This document shows, in pieces, positions 27,709 through 36,850 of a DNA stretch of 64,000 nucleotides. This DNA is from JAJTZA01 sp041744075. GTDB lineage: Bacteria > Verrucomicrobiota > Verrucomicrobiia > Chthoniobacterales > Terrimicrobiaceae. Every line of letters begins with the position of its first letter. The first letter of the stretch is position 1. The translations under genes were made by a program, and so were the position numbers. The DNA lies in contig JBGTLQ010000344.1 in the NCBI GenBank assembly GCA_041744075.1, positions 48,015-112,014 on the forward strand, in the 5' to 3' direction. Under the pieces are notes generated by a model. It had not been told where the DNA came from. It worked only from the letters and a program-made list of their open reading frames with translations, and made no database searches.

Positions 27709-29769
27709 ATGAAAACCAAAAAAAACCAAACCACCTCATTCCCACTCCGGACCTTTGCCCTTGTGCTGTCAGGTGCGCTCTTAACCTCCCTTCCCGCTTT
27801 TGCCGCAACCAGAACCTGGCAGGGATCCGGAGGGAGTACCGATTGGGCAACCCCTGCCAACTGGGCAGTTGCGGTTCCAGTCACCAACGACTCGCTGATT
27901 TTCACCAGCGCAAATGCTTCACCATCGAACACACTAACGAATACGCTCACCACCGATGGCACGACCATTGTGAACATCACCTTTGATTTGGGAGCTCCGG
28001 CTTATACCATGACGGGAAACACCTTTCGTCTTAACTCGGTTGATAATAATAGCGGGGCACTGCAAACGTTCAGCAACACAGGCGGGTTGATCTCGAATGC
28101 GACAGCGATGACGTTTAATGCCACAAGTGGGAACATCAGTATTACCACGGGTTACGGACTGAGGAACGGCAGCAACCGGACGCTAACGGTGAATACTGGC
28201 ACATTGACTCTGGGCAGTTTGGACCTGATGACCACGGGGGCGGGTGCTTTTGCGCGCACGACGGAAGTGAATGGAAGCGGCAATCTGACGGTGACGGGGG
28301 TCGTTCAAAACACCACGGCCGCAGGTGCGATCAACTTCACCGGAAATGGAATATTGACTCTTGGTGGTGCTAACACTCACACCGGCAACACCACACTCGG
28401 AACTGCGGGATCAACGGGAACATTGGTGCTGAGCAACAGCCTCGCTTTGCAGAACAGCACGCTTGCTCGTCCAGGTAGTCCGGGAGGAAACAATCTGACC
28501 ACCGTAGTCTTCGACAGCTCGGTTGTGAGCAATGCTTTTACCATCGGCGGGTTGTCAGGGGGAAACTCCACGAACGGTCAGATCTCAACGATCACATTGA
28601 ACAATAACGCCTCTGCTGCTGTCGCCCTGACAATTGGAAATAACAATTCCGATGTGATCTACAGCGGAGTGATTGCAGGAACCGGCAGCATCCTGAAAGT
28701 GGGAACCGGCACCCAAACACTTTCCGGGGCGAACACCTTTTCCGGAGGACTGACCATTCGGGGAGGAACAGTGATCAGCACAACCTTTACACAGGCGCTC
28801 GGTGGAAACACCGGTCTTGTGACCTTGGGTGATGCCTTCACAAACTCGAATGTGACGCTGCAACCTCAAGTGGCCGGTCAGACTTTCTCCAATCCTATCG
28901 CGGTTGGTGATGCCACCAATACCAATGTTTACACTTCAACACTCCAGTTTGGAACTGGGAGTGGTGGCACTTATGCCGGGGCGATTCAGCTCAACAACCG
29001 GGACCTGATCATAAACACGGGTACCAATAGCAGTGAAGTGATCTACACGGGAACCAGCACGGGGACGAGCGGATTTGCCACAGGCATCAGCGGCACCGGT
29101 AATTTGATCCTGAATACTTCGGGTTCCAGCGCATTCACTATTAGCAATGCTGCGGGAAATACCATTAACACCGTTGGCGCTGTCTCTCATACTGGGAGTG
29201 GATCTGGAACGGTGACCATTGCTGCGCCTATCGGAACTAACGTGACCTCGCTGACACAAAACAGCGCAACCTCCAATTTGATTCTCTCGGGCGCAAACAC
29301 CTACACGGGTGAGACCAATGTGACGGCAGGGACTCTGATTCTTGCCTCAGGTGGCTCCATTTCTGACAGTTCGGAAGTCAACATCAATGCCGGAGCAACC
29401 TTCGACACCACAGCACAAAGCTTCACAATGCTGGGCGACCAGACCTTCACGTTCACACTGGACCCTTCTGGAGTTGGATCCGCAGGCCTTCTCAACGCCG
29501 CTGCACTCAACATCACGTCGGGTGTTGTGGATTTCACCACGCTTGGCCCGCTGGACGATGCAGTCTATGTGATTGCTAACTACACAAGCCTGACAGGGGG
29601 GACGTTCGCCTCCGTGAGCAGTCTGCCAAGCGGCTACGATCTCGATTACAACTACAATGGGCTGAATCAAATCGCCTTGGTGGTTCCCGAGCCAACCACA
29701 TGCCTGCTGGTCGGAATGGGAATGATGTTTGTGTTATTCCGCTCGCGTCGCCCAAGATTCGCTGCTTAA
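27709..29769 (+). CDS. PEP-CTERM protein with autotransporter-associated beta-strand repeats
   Basis: A 686-residue exported protein. It has a signal peptide (ending ALLTSLPAFA) and then a W-x-G...W...NW motif typical of this class. Repeated units of the form LTLGGANTHTGNTTL, LSGANTFSGGLTIRGG and LSGANTYTGETNVTAGTL are autotransporter-associated beta-strand repeats that build a beta-helix. The C-terminus is the sorting signal VPEPTTCLLV, a hydrophobic stretch and RSRRPRFAA. It has no autotransporter beta-barrel, so it probably reaches the outer surface by the PEP-CTERM/exosortase route. The regulator gene precedes it by 40 bp and the prepilin-like gene follows 32 bp later. Confidence 0.9.
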   Translation: MKTKKNQTTSFPLRTFALVLSGALLTSLPAFAATRTWQGSGGSTDWATPANWAVAVPVTNDSLIFTSANASPSNTLTNTLTTDGTTIVNITFDLGAPAYTMTGNTFRLNSVDNNSGALQTFSNTGGLISNATAMTFNATSGNISITTGYGLRNGSNRTLTVNTGTLTLGSLDLMTTGAGAFARTTEVNGSGNLTVTGVVQNTTAAGAINFTGNGILTLGGANTHTGNTTLGTAGSTGTLVLSNSLALQNSTLARPGSPGGNNLTTVVFDSSVVSNAFTIGGLSGGNSTNGQISTITLNNNASAAVALTIGNNNSDVIYSGVIAGTGSILKVGTGTQTLSGANTFSGGLTIRGGTVISTTFTQALGGNTGLVTLGDAFTNSNVTLQPQVAGQTFSNPIAVGDATNTNVYTSTLQFGTGSGGTYAGAIQLNNRDLIINTGTNSSEVIYTGTSTGTSGFATGISGTGNLILNTSGSSAFTISNAAGNTINTVGAVSHTGSGSGTVTIAAPIGTNVTSLTQNSATSNLILSGANTYTGETNVTAGTLILASGGSISDSSEVNINAGATFDTTAQSFTMLGDQTFTFTLDPSGVGSAGLLNAAALNITSGVVDFTTLGPLDDAVYVIANYTSLTGGTFASVSSLPSGYDLDYNYNGLNQIALVVPEPTTCLLVGMGMMFVLFRSRRPRFAA

Positions 29770-29801
29770 GAAAAAGAAATCCACACTCATTCTGTCCCCC
29801 C

Positions 29802-30512
29802 GTGCCTAGAAATACCAACGGCTATTTACGACGCAGCACCAAACGCGCGAGTGCATTCACACTTGTGGAACTCTTGGTGGTGATTGGGTGCATTGCCCTG
29901 CTGGCTTCGCTTCTTCTGGGCGTAACAACCAAAATGAAGGAATCCGAATTGTCCGTGAAATGCGCTTCCAATCTTCGTCAGATCGGTGCTGCGGCAATGG
30001 CTTGGTCGGCTGAAAACGACGGTAAAATTGTTTCAACGTATGAGGATTTTGAAAACCAAAAGACATGGGCGTACAAATTGGCTCCCTATTTGGATGCCCC
30101 ACTTCCTGCTACTTACAATGCTGACACTTATAATTCCGCAAGTGCATCTGTGATTATGAATCTGCCAGTGTTTAGGTGTCCAAGTCAGTCGAAGTCCATA
30201 AATTGGCCAGGATACGGTTACAATAGTGATTACTTGTCACTCTATCGGACCTCAGGAAATCCGAAACGTTGGGTCCGTTATCATCAAGTCCAGCATCCAA
30301 GTCGAACCGTTATGATAACTGATCAAGCTCAGGTCAACACCACGCGCTGGGTGCCATTTGTGAGATCGCCCTCGGGATTGAAGGACGCCGTGGTGGATTT
30401 TCGTCATTCTGGAAAAGCTGCCAATGTTCTCTGGGTTGATGGTCATGTTTCTGCAGAAAAACCAGATGGTGATTTGATGAACACGGACAATCGAAATTGG
30501 AGAATTGATTGA
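29802..30512 (+). CDS. prepilin-type (H-X9-DG-like) secretion protein
   Basis: A 236-residue protein starting at GTG 29802, the only start that places the prepilin signal near the N-terminus: RRSTKRASAFTLVELLVVIGCIALLASLLLG. The rest follows the pattern of the large pseudopilin-like families of Verrucomicrobiota and Planctomycetota: CASNLRQIGAAAMAWSAEN early, FRCPSQ in the middle and a C-terminal DFRHSGKAANVLWVDGHV. The H-x(9)-D-G element is visible in that last segment. Such proteins are linked to type II secretion or pilus-like structures. It sits between the PEP-CTERM gene and the lyase, whose ATG directly follows its stop. Confidence 0.87.
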   Translation: MPRNTNGYLRRSTKRASAFTLVELLVVIGCIALLASLLLGVTTKMKESELSVKCASNLRQIGAAAMAWSAENDGKIVSTYEDFENQKTWAYKLAPYLDAPLPATYNADTYNSASASVIMNLPVFRCPSQSKSINWPGYGYNSDYLSLYRTSGNPKRWVRYHQVQHPSRTVMITDQAQVNTTRWVPFVRSPSGLKDAVVDFRHSGKAANVLWVDGHVSAEKPDGDLMNTDNRNWRID

Positions 30513-31634
30513 ATGCTGGCTGCGCCTGCTGGGGAATTTATGAACTTGGAGCAAATGAGAAGCGAGCTTCTGGATAATCCTCGATTCTGGCATCAGTTTC
30601 AGGCTGCGACAGCACAGGCCGCAACCCATCCCAACCTCACTGTGGTGGAAAAGGCGAAACCTTTTGCGAGGGAAGACGTTCATGATTACGTGAGCCACGG
30701 TCCGTATTGGTGGCCAGACCCCCAGCAGCCAGAAGGGCTGCCCTACATACGGCGGGATGGGGAAATCAACCCAACGTCCGGGGGCGACAGGCCAAAATTA
30801 GAAACGCTTCAGGCAGCAGTTGCCGTTCTGGCGGTGATGTCACAGATTGAGAAATCGGAAGAATATCCAAGGGAAGCGGCCCGACTGTTGAGGTGTTGGT
30901 TTCTTGATCCGAAAACAAGGATGAACCCACACCTCCGCTTTTCCCAAGGAATTCCTGGTGTCTGTGAAGGTCGCGGGATTGGGATTATAGATACGTGGGG
31001 ATTCTGTTTTTTGGTGGATCACATCCAACTTTTGGAATTTGGCCAAGAGTGGACCCAGGAGGTTCTGGAAGGAGTTAAGGATTGGTTTTCATCGTACTTG
31101 GACTGGTTGCTACAAAGCCCGGAAGGTCAGCAGGAATGTGAGGAAACCAACAACCATGGCACTTGGTATGATGCTCAAGTTGTGGCCTTCGCTTGGTTTT
31201 GCGGAAGGCAGGACATTTGCCGATCTCAGATCGAAAACCACACTCACGCTCGTATTGGTCAACATTTCCAAGCGGATGGCAGCCAGCCGCATGAGCTGCA
31301 CAGAACGCTCTCAAAGACATATTGCACATTCAATCTGTTGGGCTTTGCGTTTTTGGCGCAGGTAGCTAGTCGCCTGGGGATGGACCTTTGGAACTGGGAG
31401 TCCACGCACGGCGGCAGAATTACCCAAGGAGTGCGTTGGATGCTGCCCTACTTTTTAGAAGAAAAAACGTGGACGTGGCCACAAATAGCGCCCTTTCACA
31501 AGTCACGAGCGGCTCTGCTTCTTGAAATGGCGAGTACGGGAACTGGCAGTCCGAAATTTTCGCATGCCGCCAAAATACTCAGTTCTCATCCGTGGGATCG
31601 TATCTCTGCATGGGAACTTTCCCTGAATCCTTAA
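30513..31634 (+). CDS. alginate-lyase-family (PF05426-like) polysaccharide lyase
   Basis: A 373-residue protein whose ATG 30513 touches the stop of the prepilin gene; ATG 30540 (MNLEQM) with a GGGG element upstream is an alternative. It has the alginate-lyase (alpha/alpha)-barrel signatures: VHDYVSHGPYWWPDP, GLPYIRRDGEINP, and ETNNHGTWYDAQVV containing the Asn-His pair implicated in catalysis. Tyr residues in the SKTYCTFNLLG segment could act as acid. Similar proteins cleave alginate or glucuronan by beta-elimination. There is no signal peptide in either version, so it may act on imported oligosaccharides, or the true start is missed. Confidence 0.8.
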   Translation: MLAAPAGEFMNLEQMRSELLDNPRFWHQFQAATAQAATHPNLTVVEKAKPFAREDVHDYVSHGPYWWPDPQQPEGLPYIRRDGEINPTSGGDRPKLETLQAAVAVLAVMSQIEKSEEYPREAARLLRCWFLDPKTRMNPHLRFSQGIPGVCEGRGIGIIDTWGFCFLVDHIQLLEFGQEWTQEVLEGVKDWFSSYLDWLLQSPEGQQECEETNNHGTWYDAQVVAFAWFCGRQDICRSQIENHTHARIGQHFQADGSQPHELHRTLSKTYCTFNLLGFAFLAQVASRLGMDLWNWESTHGGRITQGVRWMLPYFLEEKTWTWPQIAPFHKSRAALLLEMASTGTGSPKFSHAAKILSSHPWDRISAWELSLNP

Positions 31635-31648
31635 CTCACCCTCAAATT

Positions 31649-32338
31649 ATGAAATCGCACCGCCCCCTCGTAACGCTTCTTGTTGGCTTACTGATTCCCT
31701 TAGGTATTCTCCATGGGGAGGGGGCGTTTGAGGTCAGCGACACATTTGTTAGTGGAAGCCAAGGTGAGACGGTTCCATTGGAAGGATCGGAAACCTCTGC
31801 CGGTGCGGCCTCTTGGACAGCGACCGACAATGTTTTGCTTGCAAAAGACGAGGCCGGCGGTTTTGTCACAACTAAAAACACCAATGTTTATCGCGCTAGC
31901 GTTCCAGTTCCGACTGTAAATGGCTCCCTCATCGTGGAGGGCACGGTGAACCCCGTGGATGGTATCGATCGCCCTAACTGGGTGGCCATCGGGCTTGGAA
32001 CTGACGGCACAAACTTCACCTGGGAACAGGGGATCTTTCTCCTTGTTGACAGTCGTGGCAATTATGAGGGAGCGGTTAATGTTCCTGAGAAAGGAATTGT
32101 ACGGCTGAAACGAGATAAAGTCCCTGATTTGGAAGATGGAAAACCGGTGACTCTCCTCATCGATTACAGCCCCACCACTGGAGTTTTAGATATGTCTGTG
32201 AATGGGGTGGAGGTGATCATTGACAAGACGTTGGAGGAGGATCAGAGGCCGAAGGTGGACTGTGCCGGGTTTTCAGGATTTGGTCAAAAATCAGGATCGC
32301 TTGTGACCAATCAGTTCCGAGTCAGTGAAAAGCAATAA
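31649..32338 (+). CDS. secreted concanavalin/LamG-like protein
   Basis: A 229-residue protein from ATG 31649 with a signal peptide (MKSHRPLVTLLVGLLIPLGILHG). The mature part alternates beta strands with segments such as WVAIGLGTDGTNFTW, GIFLLVDSRGNYEGAV, VTLLIDYSPTTGVLDMSVNG and a C-terminal FSGFGQKSG, consistent with a concanavalin A-like sandwich. No catalytic residues are evident, so glycan binding is inferred. It resembles in style the secreted protein at 16648, which is also paired with a glycosidase. It is 14 bp after the lyase gene and 52 bp before the GH5-SGNH gene. Confidence 0.68.
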   Translation: MKSHRPLVTLLVGLLIPLGILHGEGAFEVSDTFVSGSQGETVPLEGSETSAGAASWTATDNVLLAKDEAGGFVTTKNTNVYRASVPVPTVNGSLIVEGTVNPVDGIDRPNWVAIGLGTDGTNFTWEQGIFLLVDSRGNYEGAVNVPEKGIVRLKRDKVPDLEDGKPVTLLIDYSPTTGVLDMSVNGVEVIIDKTLEEDQRPKVDCAGFSGFGQKSGSLVTNQFRVSEKQ

Positions 32339-32390
32339 CCTGATGACATTTGTGAGTTCACCACCTCAGGCAGATAAGTTTGCATCGATC

Positions 32391-34658
32391 ATGAAAAAGC
32401 TCCATTTGTTCACTATCCTTATTGCCATGACGTTTTTTGCTCCCTGCTTACTTGGGGAGGAAGCAACAAGTCCGGAACTAAAAAAATCAGGATCTGATGG
32501 AGAGGTTATTTTTGAACTGGATTTATCAGATCCCGCTATCCGCTTGGCCTTGGAACAGCAGGGCGGCGTGGTATCCAATGACGGGCCGAATGGGGAACCT
32601 GCGGTCAAATTCCATGTTCCGGTGGGTGAAACTGGAAAAATCGAGAGCATGGCTCACTTTGTTTTGCCGGTTGAAAAGCTCCAAGGAGCCAGGGTGATGC
32701 TCACAGCGATGGTCCGCGGAGAATCCCTCAAGAGCCCGGATCCCAAACTCCCACTTCCCGGCTACCTTGGAGGCAAATGCCAATTTTATTTGAACACCAA
32801 TGGCCGCGGAAAACGCTGGTTGGATGCCAGGGGGCTGCATGGCACGTTTCCATGGCGAGAGGTAAGCATGCTTTGTGGCGTTCTGGATGATGCCACCCAA
32901 ACCCAAGTGCGCATCGGGGTGGAAGGCGCCACCGGAACGTTATGGATTTCTGCGCTAAGATTGACAATCGTCCAGTCCAAGGCTGTTCGTGTTTTGCCAG
33001 AAGGCCAGACGATCTCCACACCAGCAACCAAGCGTGGGGTGATGTCACCTCATCGTTATGTTGAGAAGGATTTTGATGATTTGGCGGCTTGGAATGTGAA
33101 TGTGATCCGTTGGCAAATGTCTAAGCGCCCGAACGATCAGCGCCCGTACGAGGAGTGGTTGGATGAAAAACTCGATGACCTGGCATTAGCTCTTGATGCT
33201 GCTGCTGCTCGCGGCATGAAGTTGGTCGTGGACATGCACTCCGTCCCGGGAGATCGATACCCGGATCGGACACATCGGATGTATCTGGAAAAAGTACATC
33301 ACGATGCCTTCGTTGCGGCATGGGAAAAAATCGCGCGACGTTTCAAGGGGCATCCCGGTCTCTGGGCCTATGACCTCGTTAACGAGCCCGTGCAAAATTA
33401 CCCATCACCGCCGGAATTGCCTGATTGGCTGGGTATTCAAGTCGTGACGGGAAAAGCCATTCGCAAAATTGATCCTGACGTGGCACTCATGATTGAGGTT
33501 GATCAATGGGACAGCCCGGATTCTTTCCTCTGGCTCGATCCCGTGCCACTCACCAATGTGATCTATCAGGCTCATATGTATTGGCCGTGGGAGTTCACCC
33601 ATCAGGGCATAAAAACGAATCAAGGAGGGGCGGATGGGAAGGACTTCGATAAGGAAAAAATCGTTTATCCGGGCGGGAAAGTCCAGGACGTGACCCTCAA
33701 CAAAGAAGCGCTGCGTCGGTATCTGGCGCCGGTGCGTGATTTTCAACTCGCCCATGGCGTTCCAATATTCATTGGAGAATTCAGTGCTGTGAGGTGGGCC
33801 CCGGGAGCTGCTCAGTATATTGATGATTGTATCGCGATCTTTGAAGAATATGGCTGGGACTGGACATATCATGCCTTCCGTGAGTCCCCGGTGTGGAGTG
33901 TGGAGCATGCAAATCTTCCGTTCGACCGCACCAATCATCCCATAGCGACCACACCAACGGACCGAGAAAAGGTTTTAAGAAAGTGGTTTGACCTCAACGC
34001 GGCGGATGGCCGGAAATCAACGTCCGCTGCCGCCCCAGCTCAGGATCACCCTCCGATTCGAAAAATTCTTTTTGTGGGAGACAGCATCACATTCCATGCC
34101 CCTTCCGAAAAATTGGGTTGGTCGGGGAATTGGGGCATGGCTGCTGACAGCAAGTCCAACGATTATGTTCATCAGTTGATGGCTCTAATTTCGGAGCATC
34201 AGGGAACAGAGCCGGAGGTGATGATTCAGGCAGCGGGGGGAGGAACCTTGCCGGGGAAATTGGCGAATCCCGAAACGCTCAAGGAAGCAACGCCCGATCT
34301 TATCGTTGTGCAAATGGGAGAGAATGATAACGTCAGCCTGGACGAAGTGGATTTCCAAAAACCTTACGAAGACTTGATCGTCCTATTGCGTGTCGCTCAT
34401 CCGCAAGCCCGCATCGTCTGCACCGGCGTCTGGCGTGGGAAGGTGGGTAAGGACGAAATGATCAAAGCCGTTTGTCGAAAACATCGCATCCCTTTTGCCG
34501 ATATTGCCCAAGTCAGCGCCAACAGACAGAATCGCGCGGCAAGCGGCGGCCAATGGGCAAATGAGGGTGTCGCCTGGCATCCTAATAATCTCGGGATGAA
34601 AGGTTATGCTATTGCGATTTGGGAGGCCTTAAACGCAGGAGAATCCGCCATCCCCTAG
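32391..34658 (+). CDS. secreted GH5-like glycosidase fused to SGNH esterase
   Basis: A 755-residue protein from ATG 32391 with a signal peptide (MKKLHLFTILIAMTFFAPCLLG). Residues about 40-200 look like a carbohydrate-binding beta-sandwich. Residues about 210-510 are a GH5 (beta/alpha)8 barrel: LVVDMHSVPG, GLWAYDLVNEPVQN (acid/base Glu), YQAHMYWPWEF and PIFIGEFSAVRW (nucleophile Glu). From about 555 an SGNH domain follows: FVGDSITFH (Ser), QAAGGGTL (Gly), QMGENDNV (Asn) and VAWHPNNLGMKGY (His). One chain could therefore cleave a beta-glycan backbone and remove ester groups. It is the last gene of the run that starts at the GntR-type regulator. Confidence 0.85.
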   Translation: MKKLHLFTILIAMTFFAPCLLGEEATSPELKKSGSDGEVIFELDLSDPAIRLALEQQGGVVSNDGPNGEPAVKFHVPVGETGKIESMAHFVLPVEKLQGARVMLTAMVRGESLKSPDPKLPLPGYLGGKCQFYLNTNGRGKRWLDARGLHGTFPWREVSMLCGVLDDATQTQVRIGVEGATGTLWISALRLTIVQSKAVRVLPEGQTISTPATKRGVMSPHRYVEKDFDDLAAWNVNVIRWQMSKRPNDQRPYEEWLDEKLDDLALALDAAAARGMKLVVDMHSVPGDRYPDRTHRMYLEKVHHDAFVAAWEKIARRFKGHPGLWAYDLVNEPVQNYPSPPELPDWLGIQVVTGKAIRKIDPDVALMIEVDQWDSPDSFLWLDPVPLTNVIYQAHMYWPWEFTHQGIKTNQGGADGKDFDKEKIVYPGGKVQDVTLNKEALRRYLAPVRDFQLAHGVPIFIGEFSAVRWAPGAAQYIDDCIAIFEEYGWDWTYHAFRESPVWSVEHANLPFDRTNHPIATTPTDREKVLRKWFDLNAADGRKSTSAAAPAQDHPPIRKILFVGDSITFHAPSEKLGWSGNWGMAADSKSNDYVHQLMALISEHQGTEPEVMIQAAGGGTLPGKLANPETLKEATPDLIVVQMGENDNVSLDEVDFQKPYEDLIVLLRVAHPQARIVCTGVWRGKVGKDEMIKAVCRKHRIPFADIAQVSANRQNRAASGGQWANEGVAWHPNNLGMKGYAIAIWEALNAGESAIP

Positions 34659-34687
34659 GCATGGGATCACAGCAGATTCCTGAAATC

Positions 34688-35377
34688 TCACTCCAGTTTT
34701 TCTTGGGCGACCCAATCGATGGCAAAGCGGACCATCTCGCCTGCGTCGCGGAAGGCGAGCTTTTCTTTGATGTGGGCCCGGTGGGTTTCGATGGTTTTGA
34801 CGCTGAGATTGAGCTTGGCCGCAATTTCTTTGGTGCTCAGGCCGTTGCCCAGAAAGGAGAGAACTTCAAGTTCGCGATCGGAGAGGCGGTCCACCGGGGA
34901 GCCGGAGTTGGTCTCCGAGGTTTGGATGGCTTGAAAAATGAGGCGTTCACTCAGACGCGGGCTGACGTAGATTTCTCCTTTTAACGCCTTGCGCAGGGCA
35001 TCAAGAACGTGGGTGAGTGCCTCGGCTTTCATCACATATCCGAGGGCTCCGGCCTTGAGCGCCCTCAACGCGTAGAGGGACTCGTCATGCATCGAGAGAA
35101 TGAGCAGAGGCAGTTTGGGATACTCCGCTTTCATCAACTTGATCAGCTCAATGCCATTGGTGCCCGGGAGGGAAATGTCGAGAAGGGCGATGTCGGGTTT
35201 GAGTTTACGCATGGCGTCGAGGGCGGAGGGTGAGGAGGAAGCTTCCCCGCACACGATGAGATCCTGCTCGGCATTGATCAGGGCCGTGATGCCATGACGA
35301 AACACCGGGTGATCATCCACGATCAGCACGCGCTTTTTTTCAGAAGAGTCAGATTTTTCCGTTTTGGGTGGGCTCAT
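34688..35377 (-). CDS. NarL/FixJ-type response regulator
   Basis: A 229-residue response regulator. Residues 15-130 are a receiver domain with acidic pair VDDHPV, phospho-acceptor Asp in ALLDISLPG and Lys in GYVMKAEA. Residues about 165-225 are a LuxR-type helix-turn-helix (LSDRELEVLSFLGNGLSTKEIAAKLNLSV, with VKTIETHRAHI). Its ATG overlaps the kinase stop by four bases (ATGA), so the pair at 35374-36387 and this gene form one translationally coupled two-component system. Target genes are not evident. Confidence 0.93.
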   Translation of the reverse strand: MSPPKTEKSDSSEKKRVLIVDDHPVFRHGITALINAEQDLIVCGEASSSPSALDAMRKLKPDIALLDISLPGTNGIELIKLMKAEYPKLPLLILSMHDESLYALRALKAGALGYVMKAEALTHVLDALRKALKGEIYVSPRLSERLIFQAIQTSETNSGSPVDRLSDRELEVLSFLGNGLSTKEIAAKLNLSVKTIETHRAHIKEKLAFRDAGEMVRFAIDWVAQEKLE

Positions 35378-36387
35378 GATGGAAAGTGGCAGATGGCATG
35401 AGTGCCCTTTTCTGGGTGAAAGTTCAAGGTGAGAGAGCCGTTCATGGCCTGGGCACGATATTGGATGGTTTTGGCCGCAACCCCGGCTGGGTCTGAGGTT
35501 AACTCGCCCTCCTTCTTTCCATCATCATTGATTTCCAAACAAATGGAAGGTCCGGTTTGAGCAAGGACGATTTCAATGTGTTCCGCGCCGGTCTCTTGGA
35601 TGGCAGTGGTGACGACCGCCTGAGCAATCCGGTAGGCATTCAGGGCGTCGTTGCTATTCTTAACCAGAACATGCTTTTCGCAACGAAAGCTGCAGGGAGT
35701 GGAATGGGCCGCTCGGTTGGCCAGCTCTTGGAGAGAGGACATCAAACCAGCAGCATCAAGCTCCACCGGATGCAAACCACGAGAGATGTCCCGCACTTGT
35801 GAAACCGCATCGTTAACCAAGCGGGCGAGGTCATGGAGTTGCGGGGCATGTTTTGACTGGTCGCGATCCAAAGCACCCGCAAGAGCTTTTGTGGCGAAGG
35901 CGGCCCCCAGCAAGTGTTGACACAAATGGTCATGCAACTCTTGGCCAATGCGGCGTTGCTCTCGCTCCGAGGCCTCAAGGAGAGCCTCCTCGAGGAATTT
36001 CTTCTCGGTAATATCTTGAATCAGGAAGATGTGTCCTTCCTGTTGTGATCCGTTGGGGGGAAGTGGGGTGCTGTCGATTTTGACTTTCACCAGCTCTCCG
36101 TCCTGCTTTTTAAGTGAGACTTCGGGATGGGCGTTGTCGGCCAACGACCTCAGTGACGAACCGCTTTTGGAAATGGAGGACTCGGGCATCACTTTGGAAA
36201 GAGGTTGTCCGAGTACCTGTTCTGCCTTCCAGCCCAAAAGCGTTTCTGCTCCTTGATTCCATTTTTCAATGTGTTTTCGGTCGTCCGTGACAATACATGC
36301 CAAAGAGGAGTTCAGGAGAAGCGATAACAAACAGTCATTCTGATCCGCCTCATCGGCCTTGGTTGTCTCGGTGGAGGCTGATAACAT
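35374..36387 (-). CDS. PAS-containing NarX-type sensor histidine kinase
   Basis: A 337-residue soluble kinase from ATG 36387; a GTG at 36426 would add 13 residues. Residues about 20-140 are a PAS domain (SSLACIVTDDRKHIEKWNQ, LIQDITEKK). Residues 150-220 are a HisKA_3 dimerisation domain with phospho-accepting His in RRIGQELHDHLCQHLLG. A HATPase_c domain follows (CLEINDDGKKEG), although its G1/G2 boxes are weak, which is common in this class. No membrane segment is visible, so it senses a cytoplasmic signal. It partners with the overlapping NarL-type regulator. Confidence 0.88.
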   Translation of the reverse strand: MLSASTETTKADEADQNDCLLSLLLNSSLACIVTDDRKHIEKWNQGAETLLGWKAEQVLGQPLSKVMPESSISKSGSSLRSLADNAHPEVSLKKQDGELVKVKIDSTPLPPNGSQQEGHIFLIQDITEKKFLEEALLEASEREQRRIGQELHDHLCQHLLGAAFATKALAGALDRDQSKHAPQLHDLARLVNDAVSQVRDISRGLHPVELDAAGLMSSLQELANRAAHSTPCSFRCEKHVLVKNSNDALNAYRIAQAVVTTAIQETGAEHIEIVLAQTGPSICLEINDDGKKEGELTSDPAGVAAKTIQYRAQAMNGSLTLNFHPEKGTHAICHFPS

Positions 36388-36449
36388 AGCTCTGTTACAT
36401 CCAGAATCGTCAGTGAAGCGGAGCACGCGTGTCTCTTTTTGTCGGAGAT

Positions 36450-36842
36450 TTAAACTTTTTGGAACGACGTAGCTGCCTCCTGAATGAGCACGTCCAACTC
36501 ATCTGGTAAAAAGGGTTTGACCAGATGATGTCGATAACCGGCCACCCGGCTCTTCTCAATATCGGCTTTTGTGCTGTATCCGCTCATCGCGATGCTGAAG
36601 GGCGCGGTAAGCTTCAACTCATGGATCCGGCGCAAAAGCTGCCAGCCATCCCCATCTGGCAGGCCAATATCGCTGATCAAGATGTCAACCGACTCGTCAG
36701 CAAGTGACTTTAACGCGGCATTCATGCTTGTCGCGCTGCGGACGGTGTGACCGCATTCTCTGAGGTATTCAGCCAGATAGGTCAGGGTATCGTCATGGTT
36801 CTCAACCAATAAAATTTTCAGCACATGAGAGGACATAAACAT
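36450..36842 (-). CDS. stand-alone receiver-domain protein
   Basis: A 130-residue single receiver domain. Start is ATG 36842; ATG 36836 (MSSHVLKI) is an alternative. Conserved positions are ENHDD (acidic pair region), DILISDIGLPDGDG (phospho-acceptor Asp), MSGYS and HHLVKPF (Lys). It has no output domain, so it would act by protein contact or as a phosphate sink or relay. It lies 8 bp downstream of the 821-residue kinase gene on the same strand, so it is almost certainly that kinase's direct partner. Confidence 0.9.
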   Translation of the reverse strand: MFMSSHVLKILLVENHDDTLTYLAEYLRECGHTVRSATSMNAALKSLADESVDILISDIGLPDGDGWQLLRRIHELKLTAPFSIAMSGYSTKADIEKSRVAGYRHHLVKPFLPDELDVLIQEAATSFQKV

Positions 36843-36850
36843 GGAAATTT

